64,000 nucleotides of DNA from Pohlia nutans. Taxonomy: Eukaryota > Streptophyta > Bryopsida > Bryales > Mniaceae. Made by a program: the position numbers and the translations under genes. The notes beneath the pieces are model-generated. The model saw only the letters and a list, made by a program, of their open reading frames with translations, made no database searches and was not told the DNA's origin. Positions 11,435-22,300 of this stretch are shown here, in pieces. The stretch covers positions 34,563,811-34,627,810 of the forward strand of contig CM040085.1 of assembly GCA_022496805.1 (NCBI GenBank). Direction: 5' to 3'. Within the stretch, counting starts at the first letter, position 1, and every line of letters begins with the position of its first letter.

Positions 11435-11668
11435 TTAACCCTCAAAGGACATTCCAAGCTCCTTGGGCTTTGTTTTTTTAGTTTTTGATCCACTTTGACC
11501 ATGAGTTGCTTGTAATAGAGAAACTTTTTATGAAAAAATCTTGGGCATCATCCGCTACAAGTTTAGTATGTACCTACATTTTTAAAATGTAAATTACTTT
11601 TATATTTTGAGGTTAAAACCCAAAAATATTCCTTTCTTTCTTAATTAGGAAATGTCCTTTAGCCCCTA
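11435..11668. mobile_element. Degraded group A-like element
   Basis: The left end TTAACCCTCAAAGGACATTC resembles the group A terminus, and the right side carries GTCCTTTAG just before the next element begins. The interior has the GATCC-poor, T-rich character of other copies. Substitutions are frequent, so this is an old copy. Confidence 0.4.
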
Positions 11669-12236
11669 AGTGCCCAAGCATTCATATTTTGGATTATGAA
11701 TGATAAATATCAATAAGATTTCATCCATCAAGCCACATTTTGCAAGTAAAAAAATACTACAACATTCTATGACAAGATAGCTTCATGCATGTGTGAACTT
11801 TGTGGAATTAAAGGGGATGATTTGTGAAATTTTTATGCCTTGTTTCATGTTGCAGTGATTCACCAAAAAATTCTAGGATCTTAGTTCAAAGTGCTCTTGA
11901 AAAAATCAACTCATCAAATTAAGCAACCGAAACTCTCCTAAAATCACTACACTTAGAGTAATATATTTCAATCCGTCATGACAAATTTCATCCACAGATT
12001 TTTGACATCTTTATCGTAATTGAATTACAAAAGAAGCCTAAATTTTAAGTTTCAAATTTTAGACAAAAGTATTGGTGACAGCAATCATAGATCTAATTGT
12101 ATGAATAGAATTTAAAATTCATAATATACAACTTTTATTCATACATCAAGTTCAAAACATCTTTCTTAGTTGCATTTTATAATGCATCTTTGCAATTCTT
12201 CAAATCTGAAGAGGAATGTGGGCATCTAGGGGTTAA
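11659..12236. mobile_element. TTAA-flanked element, group B (about 578 bases), reverse orientation
   Basis: It starts TTAGCCCCTAAGTGCCCAAG and ends CATCTAGGGGTTAA. The interior matches the other group B copies along most of its length: a GGGGATGATTTGTGAAATTT block, a TTAGAGTAATATATTTCAA block and AATGCATCTTTG near the right end. No ORF is present. Confidence 0.7.
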
Positions 12237-12408
12237 TGATTAATAGTAATATGTAGTTTTTGTGTCATTCTCATTGTCTGCCCAATTTGAAGTGGACATG
12301 GCTCACGTTTGAAGAAGCGGAGAAATTTTGTTTTTTTGTTGATAGGGCAACACGCACTCTAGAATGTAGCCAAATAAGAAAAATGGATAGAATCATCCAC
12401 ACACACAC

Positions 12409-12438
12409 AGATATATATATATATATATATATATATAT
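12409..12438. repeat. (TA)n microsatellite
   Basis: A short (CA)n tract is followed by about 14 TA dinucleotides. Confidence 0.95.
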
Positions 12439-12755
12439 GCTCATCCATAAAATTATCTATTATAAGGCACTTTCATTCAAATATTGGCGATTTTAGTATT
12501 TTTTTGAGAAGACTTTGGCGATTTCATCCATTTTTGCCCATTTTTCTAGTGTGAAAGTAGCCACTTCCAAAATGAGGTAAGATCATGGTGAAAATTTGCC
12601 AAAAATTTAAAGGTTGGTTTGAAGTATATGAAAATGAAAATAAAATTTATTTATGGTGATTTTTTTCATTTTTAATGTAATAATTGATTAAAAATAGTAT
12701 CAATTGTTTTTAAAATTTGATTGCTCCAACATGTAGAGAAACATGTATGTGCACG

Positions 12756-12780
12756 TTTTTTTTTTTTTTTTTTTTTTTTT
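12756..12780 (+). repeat. T25 homopolymer
   Basis: Twenty-five consecutive T on the plus strand, possibly the A-tail of a decayed minus-strand retroelement. The surrounding 12,440-13,406 is AT-rich and partly resembles the foldback at 16398-16775. Confidence 0.9.
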
Positions 12781-13406
12781 GGAGAAAGTACAAGCTGCAA
12801 ATTTACTCCTCAATGTGATAGTGCCACTTTCCAAAATTTTGCCAAATAGGTATGTTTAAATTGTATTTAGGTTTAAAAATAATAATTGCACAATATGCTT
12901 AAAAGTAAAAAAATAGTCATTCCAGAGGAGTTGGTTTTCAAAATCTAATCACATTTTAGATAAATCTATTTTACAAAGTTTGGGTACTAGGTGGTAGCTT
13001 CACATTGATGTCCCTATAGTGTGAATTTAGTAACTCTCGATTTGGGACTTTCAAAGAAGAGATACCACATAAAGGTTTTTTAGGTATTGGGCAATTGAAA
13101 TTAAAAAAATTCTTCACCATCATTTTTTCATAAATTATAACATAAATTAAGAAGATGAAAAATAAAATAAAAAATCATCATAAATAGAGTTTTTATTTTA
13201 TAAGTAAGTTTTGACGATATGGATTGAGGTTGTATAAGTGAGAATGAAATTTTTGATTGTGTACTATCAAGAATGGTTATTGCAAAGATACAAACACATT
13301 TTTTGAAAGGGCATGAAATGAGTTCGAAATATTATTGAACCATATGATACCCTCCAAAATGTTTAGCAACCCTTGTTTACACCATTTCAAATGAAAGGAA
13401 AGAGCT

Positions 13407-13644
13407 TTCACCCTAAAAACCAAAGATTTATGATTTTAATATGACAAATTTTATCAATCATATTATAAAAAATATAATTTTGATAGGACCAAATTTTATA
13501 TCATTGGAATTAATGAATACTATCACAAATGTTTTGGTCAAAAATAAATAAATTTGATCAAAATGAAGTCCACATAGGACCTACTCAAAAATGCTAAAAA
13601 AACCACAAAGCATAATTCAAGCTTCTTTGTCCTTTAGGGATTAA
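13407..13644. mobile_element. Short group A element (238 bases), reverse orientation
   Basis: It begins TTCACCCTAAAAACCAAAG and ends TTTGTCCTTTAGGGATTAA. The interior aligns as the reverse complement of the copy at 27574-27813, sharing the GGACCAAATTTTATAT and ACCTACTCAAAA blocks. The left terminus is degraded. Confidence 0.7.
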
Positions 13645-13824
13645 TGTAAAAAATGATTGGCATTCTTTATGATGCTCAGATAGAATATTCATTCTTATAC
13701 AATCTCCATTAATTATACCAAGTTTCACTATCAAAATACAAAATCTTCATTTTTGGTGAATTTTTCTTATTTTATTCTTCTTTTTTTAACATAATAATTG
13801 ATTAATAAATATAGGTGATGATTT

Positions 13825-16389
13825 TTAACCCTTTAGTGCCTAGGAGCCTTTTTGAGATCTTAGCAAAAACCAGATGTTTTAGTGTTTATGATGCTCCCAC
13901 GTCCTACTGATAGTCTAAATTTAGTATGCAACCACATCAAATTAAGACCAACTCATCTATAAATACACATTGCCAAAAAAAATGGCAGATAGGACCGTTG
14001 GATTAAAATACTATAGTAGTCATATCAGTTGTATTTTGTGCTTCCAGATAAGCCAGTTTTAGAGGTGTTCAACTTTGGAGGTCCATGGAAGTTGGGAAAA
14101 AATTGGTAAAATTATAACAGATCGGTTCGGTGATCACTTGCCTTGTTCTCTCCTCAATGACACCATCCCCGCTTGAAAACATGTAGTTATGATTTTCTAA
14201 TGAATTTTTCTTCCAGCCTTACCTCGCAGTATACGGTCATAATTGCAAAAAAATATGGTCTCCTAACTTCACTCAGTCTGTGCAATCAAAAATCAGCAAC
14301 CATGGAAATGCAATAATACAACAATGCAACACGGCACAACAACAAAAATGTGATTTTTTCCCTTATGTCTCAAATACCAAAAAGTATTTTCTGCACAAGG
14401 GTCTATATTCCATAACATTTAGTAGCCTTCCAAGAGGCTGCCTTTTAGTTTCATCCACCTTTATATATGGAGTGACCACTGTAGTCTTGTGAAATTTTTA
14501 TTTTTGAGAACTTGTAGAAAATAGTGTAAATAGAGTAAACTTGGCAATTGGTTCCCACAATAGAGTAATAATATAGGCAAATTGATGGGTTAAAATGGAT
14601 TTGTAAAGTCGCCAAGGAATTAGATTGCATGAGAGACAATATGACTTGGTACCTATGATTTGAAAGGTTGTCTTCAGTAGTAGAATATAGTCGGACAATT
14701 TGTCATTTCTTCTCCCTTTTTTGGGCTCTCTTTTTGGCAATCAACTTGTTTTGTATCGGTGTATTTCTTCAATGGAATTTTGAGCAATTTGCCTTGTGTA
14801 ATTCTTATTTGTTTACATCTTTGGATCTAGTGATTGGACCAGTAGATTGTATTAGTCGATTTGACTTGTGTGTGCCAGCCACCTATTGATCTAGTGATTG
14901 GGCCAGCCACCTATTGATCCAGTGATTGGATTTATTTGGTTTTGGATATTTGAATAAGTGAGTGAAGTTAAGCAAATTGTCTATTGTGTTGTCGTGTACC
15001 AGTGATTGGGCCGGCCAACTAAACAATTCGTCTTTGAATTATTGAAAGTTCTTATTGTATAATTTTGTCGATCTTGTGATAGGATTGTTGTGATAAAACA
15101 AATTGTCTTTGATTGGTTTGTGAGTTCATAATTGTGTGTTTACTAATCCAGTGATTGGATTAATTTATTGTGGCAATTTGATTGAGTGTGTGAAGTTGAA
15201 AAATTTGTATGTTGCTGTGTACCAGTGATTGGACCAGCCATTCTTTCAAAGTGTTTTCAAATATTGGAGAATCTTTCCGTGTAATTGTGCTAGCCTTGTG
15301 GTTGATTAGTTGTGATAAATCAATTTGTCTTGTATCAATTTTGTGAGCATATGATTGTGAGAGTATTGACTTAGTGATCGAAACTTTGTGAGATACAACA
15401 ATTTGTCTTTTACCAAAATCAAAAGATTGCGATTGTGCATTTACTTATCCATTGATTGGGAATTGGAGTTGACTTATCAAATTGTCAATTTGAGATGGTG
15501 ATTGAATATCTTTGGGATGAATCTTATCACATAAGTAAGTGTGATGAATTGGCATTATGTTCTTGACAAATTGACAAGGTACTGGAGGACCAGCAGATGT
15601 TGATTCAAATTCTTTCATCATGCAAATTTCCAATCAATTAGTGGATCAGGGAGTTGTTCAATTTCATTTATAAGGTATATATGATCAATTGACCATGAAG
15701 CAATTTCTAGTTTGGAATTGTATATAGAAAATCGATAGGATATTGATAAATTGCCAATAGATTATATAAGTATATTTTTCATTTTTTCTATAAGATACAA
15801 GTGACTTTAGCTACTAATACGTTAGACTATTTGACTATTCCCAAGTTTGGAACCCCTATACTTAGTCTTGGGATTTTTGTGAGATGAACAAAAACTTAGA
15901 CTACAACCACTGATTTGTAATTGAATGGACTATTGAATCAAATAAACAATTACAAAACACTGTTGAATTGTAATTGAGTGAGTGCTTTCGATTATTGTTC
16001 ACCATGGTTGATTGCTCTTGCTTAATGCCACTTGCCCCCATAGCTAGTGATGTCATGTGGAATATCTCACATCATTTCATTGGGGGGATGAAATGATGAC
16101 TGTGGGATATTCCACATCATTATGTTGGGAGAAGTCAGCAGTCATTGAGACTACTGAATGTTATGTCGAATGCATTTTTTGTGCAAGGGTCTATATTCGA
16201 ATGTATTTGAATGTATTCTGCATGCTCCACAACTTGGATTCAAATTATTATTTTTAGACAAGGTGCATGAAAGAACAATGTAAATATGAACTTGAGTAAT
16301 TGAATCCTAGTTTGGAAATGATTTTACAATATTCATGTTTCCATGACTTGAGTGACTAAAAGATGGTGTCCTAGGTACTAAAGAGTTAA
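13825..16389. mobile_element. 2.57-kb TTAA-flanked element, TTAACCCTTTAGTGCCTAGG termini
   Basis: The left end is TTAACCCTTTAGTGCCTAGG and the right end, reverse complemented, is TTAACTCTTTAGTACCTAGG: 18 of 20 match, with TTAA outermost. This is the longest member of the TTAACCC set here. Its frames are closed everywhere (longest about 73 codons), so no transposase survives. It contains a tandem array near 14800-15480. A terminus of the same type ends the element at 47528-48693. Confidence 0.65.
14800..15480. repeat. Tandem array of about 224-base units, AGTGATTGG motif
   Basis: The motif CCAGTGATTGG or CTAGTGATTGG occurs near 14826, 14890, 14918, 14999, 15148 and 15222, often followed by a C-C-A-G-C-C word. 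Longer blocks such as GTGAAGTT...GTGTACCAGTGATTGG repeat with a spacing of about 222-226 bases, giving roughly three diverged units within the 2.6-kb element. Confidence 0.7.
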
Positions 16390-16397
16390 ACAAGATA

Positions 16398-16775
16398 TTG
16401 CGCAAATATGTAAAAAGCATCAACAAACACATCTTTCAACATAAATATATCACACCACCAAAGTAAAAATCCACCCTATAAACAATTCAATGTAGAATTG
16501 TGATATATCCAGATTTTAAAAAATAGATTGTATTTAGATTTTAGCAAAACAATTGCACTATCATGCTCAAAGGTGCAAAAAATTGTTATTTTATAACATT
16601 GGACAGAGTAGAATTAGTAAAATCTAATCACATTTTGAAGATGTTAATCATATATTATTTGGATAAGTGAGACTTGTATAATCAATTATCCATAGGATGA
16701 ATTTTTACTTTGGTAGTATGATTTTTTTAATGTTGAGAGATGTGTTTATTAATGTTTCTTATATCTTTGCACAAA
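16398..16775. mobile_element. Foldback element, arms over 100 bases
   Basis: The left arm (GCGCAAATATGT, then AACACATCTTTCAACAT, then CCAAAGTAAAAATCCACC) is found inverted on the right, ending near 16775, with about 80% identity over more than 100 bases. The loop is AT-rich and contains AAAATCTAATCACATTTT, a word shared with 12930-12960. No coding capacity is visible. Confidence 0.65.
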
Positions 16776-16957
16776 AAACTCTTAAGAATCCATTAAGAAT
16801 ATTTTAAAATCAACTATTGTGTAAAAGAATCATTATGTTAAGAAAAATTCCACTTAAAAAGAATTTAAAAAAAAAAGAAAAAAAAGTGGACTTGGTATGA
16901 TTGATAGAGATTGCATAAGAATGAATGTCTTTCTATGCAATGCCAACCGTTTTTACA

Positions 16958-17723
16958 TTAACCCCTAAAGGACCAAGTGGCATTTTTTGGCAACATAGCA
17001 ATTTTTGTTATCCAATTGCAAACATGATATTTATTACTATTATTTAAAAAAATTTACAGAACATGTGGTTGAAGAGTAGTTTGAAAAACAATAATTTCAT
17101 AATATTTGACCAAAGAATTGGAAACTTATGGTGTGATTAGTGATTTTGGTCTCAACTTTGGCAACAAGAGCAACATCTTAAAAAAATAAAATTTAAATGA
17201 TTTTTACAATATAGATCCATGTCTACAAGAAAAGCTCAAATTCATTCTTCATTAATATTTAAAATATTTTTTTCCTTGAATTCTTTTTTATAGATTCTGA
17301 ACTCAATTTTTAACATAATATCCAAATTTTCAAGTTTTCAAAATTATCAATACACACATATTTTAAAAAAAGTTTAAAAGTTGAAATTTTACCGATGAAC
17401 ATAACCAAAAAAACAGACTTGTCGCACCACTTTTAACATTATGATTTTGGAGATACTAAAAAACTAGATTTTGAACACAACTGAATACACAGCTTAAGTA
17501 CAAGATCTTACAGATAAAATTGCAAAAAAGAATTAAAATTTGTCTAATCCACCTTATTTTCAACATGTGTGGTTTTTTTGACAATTTTGTTCAAGTGCAA
17601 TGAAACACCTTAAAGAATTAAGTTTAAATTTTTTTTAAACTGTACAAATTGGAGTTCCAAAACATTTTGGAAGGCATTATATAGTACCCTTCAAAAAACA
17701 CGCGTGCTCCCTATTGATGATTG
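16958..17723. mobile_element. Group A left end with diverged interior
   Basis: A perfect TTAACCCCTAAAGGACCAAG terminus starts the segment. No matching right terminus was found before the next element at 17724. Part of the interior (about 17280-17400) resembles 54560-54780. It is probably a truncated element. Confidence 0.5.
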
Positions 17724-18299
17724 TTAACCCCTAAACGTTCTCACCCTTTTCAGATTAGGCAGTTTTTCAAAGATGCATTATAAAATGCACCTAAGAGGGA
17801 TATTTTCAACTTGATGAATGAATAAAAGTTGTACATTATGAATTTTAGATTCTATCCATACGGTTAGATTTGCGATTGCTATCACCAATATTTGTGTATA
17901 AATTTTCAAAGTTAAAATTTAGAGCTCTTTTGTAATATGATTACGAATAAGATATTGACAATCTAATAATGAATTTTTTTGGGATGGGTTGAAATGTAAT
18001 ACTCTAAGTGTAGTGATTTTTGGAGATTTTTTGGTTGCTTAATTTTAGTAGTTGACTTTTTCAAGAGCACTTTTAGACTAAAATCTTCCAAATTTTGGAT
18101 GGAACACTACAACATAAAATGAGGCATAAAAATTTCACAAATCATCCCCTTTCTAATCGGATCACACATGCACAAAGCTAACTTCCCATAAAAGTTTCTG
18201 TAAAAAATCCACACTGCAAAAAGTGCATGATGGATGAGAAATCGGAGTTAAAATCCGTACATCATGCAAAATATGCATGGTTGGGCGGTTAGGGGTTAA
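17724..18299. mobile_element. Complete group B element (576 bases)
   Basis: It starts TTAACCCCTAAACGTTCTCA and ends GGCGGTTAGGGGTTAA. Only about seven bases inside TTAA are inverted between the ends; the next 15 bases are end-specific, which makes the element asymmetric. The copy at 34860-35422 is the same sequence in reverse. There is no ORF. These are very likely non-autonomous elements mobilised in trans. Confidence 0.8.
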
Positions 18300-18521
18300 A
18301 TGCCTTTTACAACTTCCTACGACAAAACAAAGTGTAATAACGAGAGTGAAAGTACGAAATAGTAAGTGCTAAATTTAACATGCAAAAAAAGGCAATTTCA
18401 AAATCACATTTTCCAAAGTTTACAAGATAGAATTACTATTTTGAAGAAAAAAATCACATTATATACAATTTGGTAGTTACAAATGTGCAAATGAAGAAGC
18501 ACATATCACAAATTGCAAGGT

Positions 18522-18722
18522 CTAAAGCCAGGCTTCCATGTATCTGTGTGGGGTAACTGAAAAGCAGGAAACTGCTGATTCATCACCGAAATGGATGGAT
18601 CTTAGAGTTGGTTTTCCATTGGTACTGAAATGAGTGGAGTATGGATGATTCTTGAGACCTCGTTTCTTGTCTTCTAGCTGCTTCACCCGCCCAATTTTCA
18701 CATGGAAGCTGCCCTGATTCCC
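18522..18722 (-). other. Open segment, possible last exon of a gene divergent from ISE2
   Basis: On the minus strand, 66 codons stay open from 18722 to a TAG at 18524-18522. The composition looks protein-like (a K-I-G-R-V-K-Q-L-E-D-K-K-R stretch, then mixed polar residues), and a CTCTCAG and a GGGCAG acceptor-like site lie near its start. A minus-strand ATG frame at 18990 lies upstream, but I could not find a matching donor. It could be the terminal exon of a small gene divergent from ISE2, or chance. Confidence 0.2.
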
Positions 18723-18734
18723 CTAGAACTGGCT

Positions 18735-18960
18735 GAGAGAATGACGGATGTGATATTATAGAATATGATAATACAGAGGTGTGAGTAATGCAGGCAGAAA
18801 GTGAATAAAGCGTTCTTCGGATGATTGTTTGTCATCCCTAGGATTTTATGAGAGAATGAAGGATGTGATATTATAGAAGGTGATAATATAGAGGTATGGG
18901 TGAAAGTGGATAAAGCTTTTAAAGTTTCTTCTTCGGATGATTGTTGTTCAGGTGGTCTCC
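18735..18960. repeat. Imperfect tandem duplication, 115-base offset
   Basis: GAGAGAATGACGGATGTGAT at 18735 recurs as GAGAGAATGAAGGATGTGAT at 18850. Each is followed by TATTATAGAA, a GATAATA block and, further on, TTCTTCGGATGATTGTT. It lies between ISE2 and the open segment at 18522-18722. Confidence 0.85.
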
Positions 18961-19271
18961 GCGGCCTCATCGCTGCGCTTGTGTCTCCACCGATCCCACT
19001 CCGGAAAGCAAAAAATTCATTCTCATCTCTTAGTCCGCAGTAGTCAGTTTGCAGAATAATTAGTTGCACATTTTCATCACAACTCGCAGCGCGTAATGCT
19101 CATAGCATTTCTGGATATGGTCCCTTGAGATACCGATAGCCATTCTACCTGTCCAGGCTTTTGCTCGGGATTTGCTTGCCAATTCAGTGATTTTATAGCC
19201 TGCATAAATTCCCTTTTTTCAGAGCACAGGAAGGAAGGATGCAATCTCAGCGATTGTGTGAGCGGGATTGA

Positions 19272-19370
19272 ATGAGTGGAAATTTTGGAGCGAGTCTTCC
19301 TGCATCTTGAATTGAGAATTTTGGCGCAGTTGCGGCGCTCATGGGAGATAACCAGACAAAGAGAGAATAG
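19272..19370 (+). promoter_or_regulatory. Two short upstream ORFs before the ISE2 start
   Basis: An ATG at 19272 opens a 12-codon frame ending in TGA at 19308-19310, and a second ATG at 19341 opens a 9-codon frame ending in TAG at 19368-19370. Both precede the chosen ISE2 ATG at 19384 and neither overlaps it. If transcription starts upstream of 19272 they would reduce initiation at the main start. The transcription start is not known, so this is conditional. Confidence 0.35.
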
Positions 19371-19383
19371 CGCTTCGGTGAGC

Positions 19384-22300
19384 ATGGCTATGGCGTCCGC
19401 GTCCCACCTGAATTTTTTCAATTGTTCCGCCTGCCGTCCTGCTTTGCGCCATGCGCCGAATTATTTCTTGCGGACGTATCATATGCAGCGTCCCTTCGCC
19501 CTTCGCGCAAGGCGAATCTTCCCTCGACTCAGTAGAGTTTTAGAAGGCCGCCATGGCATAAGTCGCAGAGAATTAGGGTTTCAGCCTCTGGAATGGGCGA
19601 GGGGTGGGAAGCTGTTGCCTCTCTCCGCCAAATCCTCAGACACCAGCAGCAAAGACGAAGTGGCTTCGCTTCCATTGCTGGGAAAGCTTCGGGCGATAGG
19701 CAGGGATGACGACGAAGACTCGGACAGTGATGACGAAGGAGAGGAGGATGGTATTTATTACGACGAGGAAGATGAATTTGAGGACAATGAGGAAGACGCC
19801 GAAGATGCAGGTGTGGTGCTCAAATTGGCTTCTGAAGGCGGTAAGAAGGACAGGAACAGGTTGACGGAGCTTTGTGCGAAGGTGCAGGCCAGCGGTGAGC
19901 GCACTGTGACAGCTCGTGACATTGCGGATCTCTATGACTTCCCATTCGACAAATTTCAGGTCTGTGTTGACTCTGAGCTTCATTTATCTTTTTGTTTGAA
20001 TGTGTGCCAATTCCCTGAACGATCGACACTGTTGATCTTGTAGTGTAGAACAAGAGATTTAAAATGATGTATTGCAATCAGAAAACCAAAGAGGTAAAAT
20101 GAGAAAATGCCACCGTTGCAAAGTTCAGTGATACAGATGGCCATATTGGGCGTTTTAGACGCTTAGGGGTTAAGGCTTTGTTACGAAGACCGGTCAGATT
20201 TGAGGTTTTTCGGACTGCGCTTTTGCTAACTAGTTTCGTGTTCTTTTTCAATATCCTGTATTCTCGAGCTATAACCTCTTTGAATAATCCTGGAAAACGT
20301 TCAAATTGACTCTGAGCTAGAAAGCGAGAACGTTCTGCAATGCCCGTTATTGATTAGGGTTGACAGGATTGTTGTTGTTGCAGAGGATGTCCATTGAAGG
20401 GTTTTTGAAAGGATCATCGTTGGTGGTGTGTGCACCAACTAGTAGTGGTAAGACTCTTGTTGCTGAGGCCGCTGCTGCAGCCACAATTGCAAGAGGAAAG
20501 CGTTTGTTTTACACTACTCCTCTCAAGGCATTGTCGAATCAAAAACTTCGTGATTTCCGGTGCATTCTCGGTTTCAGCCTACGCCCTTGCTGTTTTTTTG
20601 TTGTTTTTTTCCTCTCCCGAAATTTGGACGGTTCACTTAGTCTTTGCAACACCGACGGTCGTTAACATATGGATGTCTGAGGGAAATTTTATTTGAATTT
20701 GTTCACACGGGATTTTGGAACTTACTCTTTGTGGGCATGCAGGGAGCTTTTTGGAGAAGAGAATGTAGGGCTGCTCACAGGAGACGCGGCTGTGAATCGC
20801 GAGGCTCCTATTTTGATTATGACCACAGAAATCTTGCGCAACATGCTCTACCAAAGGTGCGATGTTCAGAAATCTTTATGATTAGGGTTTAGGGTTTTAG
20901 GTTGCGGATCTGTAAAATCATAATTCGGTTATGGATATCGCCTTGGTAAATAGGTGAACTCAATTTATCGTGACTGCCGAGAAGTTCATAGCACGGTGAA
21001 CGGCCCACAAATTTGCAAGCAATAGTTTTAGGCTCAGAATCTATATCATACTCTTGATCTTCAATCTTTCATAGTGGACTGAAGAAACATACTAAACATA
21101 TTTAATCTTCCCATAGCGAACACTGGTATATACCCTAGATCTCATAGGTATTAGTCACACACGAAGTGACTTGCAGCCATTAAGTTCAGATAGTGATGGT
21201 GGCGGTTGTGTCTTCCCATTAAGTTAAGATGTGACGGTTGCAGTGTTGGAAGCGATGAAGAAGGTGGTCGTCTCATGAATGTGGACGTTGTAGTGCTGGA
21301 CGAAGTGCATTACCTCAGTGACATCTCCCGTGGTACTGTATGGGAAGAGACGGTACTTTTCCAATACCCTACTAGTCCTCTACGAAAAGTTCCGCATTGT
21401 CATTGAAGGACTTGCTACCGTTGAAGTAATTCTTTTTATCATTCCGTAAGGAAACGCCATGATCATAGGCCGCTGTGTGTTGGTGTAGCTCTCACCTTTT
21501 GACTGTGGCTTTTCATGTCGATTTTGCAATTCTTACTAGTTTTATCGTAAGTATGTGTTGGCGAGGAATCCTAGTGCATTCAAGGTGAGCTTCAATCTCA
21601 TCTGACGTTAGCATCCTTGTTGAGCAGGTCATTTACTGCCCCAAGGAAGTGCAGCTAATATGTCTCTCAGCCACCGTTGCCAACCCAGAGGAGCTTGCTG
21701 GTTGGATCGCTCAGGTGCTTTCAATGCTATGATCTGATAGGATATGGCCAGATCTACAGTTTTTTAGGATACCGGGAATAGTGATATGCATCAAGAATAT
21801 AGAATGTTTCTAGACCTTTATAAGTGGTGAGTACCAGAAGTTTTTTTGGAATTAGTCCTGTGTGATTGCGCGCCTGTTTCCTTCAGATACTGACAGTGGA
21901 AAGTGGCAACCTCTGTCGTAGGCTTTGAATAGCATGAGGGAGTTATAAGTGGGAGATCTACTTGTGTGCTCGTTAAATGCCACAAGTGAGATTTCATATG
22001 TGAAGATTAATCTTGTACTGTATGGTCAGGTGCATGGTCCTACTGAGCTTGTGACATCATCAAGAAGACCTGTTCCACTTGTTTGGCATTTTTCTACACG
22101 CCACTCCCTTCAACCACTCTTAAACGACCAAGGGAATGAAATGAACCGGTGAGAAGTTCAGTCTTCGCATCTCAAACTCTAATTAGAAGACTTGGAAATA
22201 TAATTGGAGCTTTGCTCGTTATTAGTCTTCAACTTTTACATTAGAAACGCCTGTATGGGGTTTTAAAGGTGGGCGGGTTTGGTTTTGTTGTACTTACATA

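Larger units (their letters stand above)
13645..16957. mobile_element. 3.3-kb composite with about 90-base inverted ends between two TTAA sites
   Basis: The left 90 bases (TGTAAAAAATGATTGGCATT onward, through CATTCTTATACAATCTCC and ATACCAAGT) reappear as reverse complement at 16880-16957. Each outer end is immediately bounded by TTAA, and each TTAA belongs to a group A element (13407-13644 on the left, 16958 on the right). Inside lie the 2.6-kb element 13825-16389 and the foldback 16398-16775. It is most simply a TTAA-inserting element that landed between two abutting group A copies and later received further insertions. Confidence 0.55.

Noticed and set aside
14668..14889. 73-codon ORF in the 2.6-kb element as a membrane protein
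   Set aside because: Hydrophobicity comes from T-rich DNA; the frame runs into the tandem array and is not maintained between units.
19077..19421. 114-codon minus-strand ORF over the ISE2 5' end
   Set aside because: It overlaps the ISE2 leader and transit peptide antisense and has no motif or splice partner.
19636..19983. 115-codon minus-strand ORF
   Set aside because: It is the antisense shadow of ISE2 exon 1, created by its acidic codon run.
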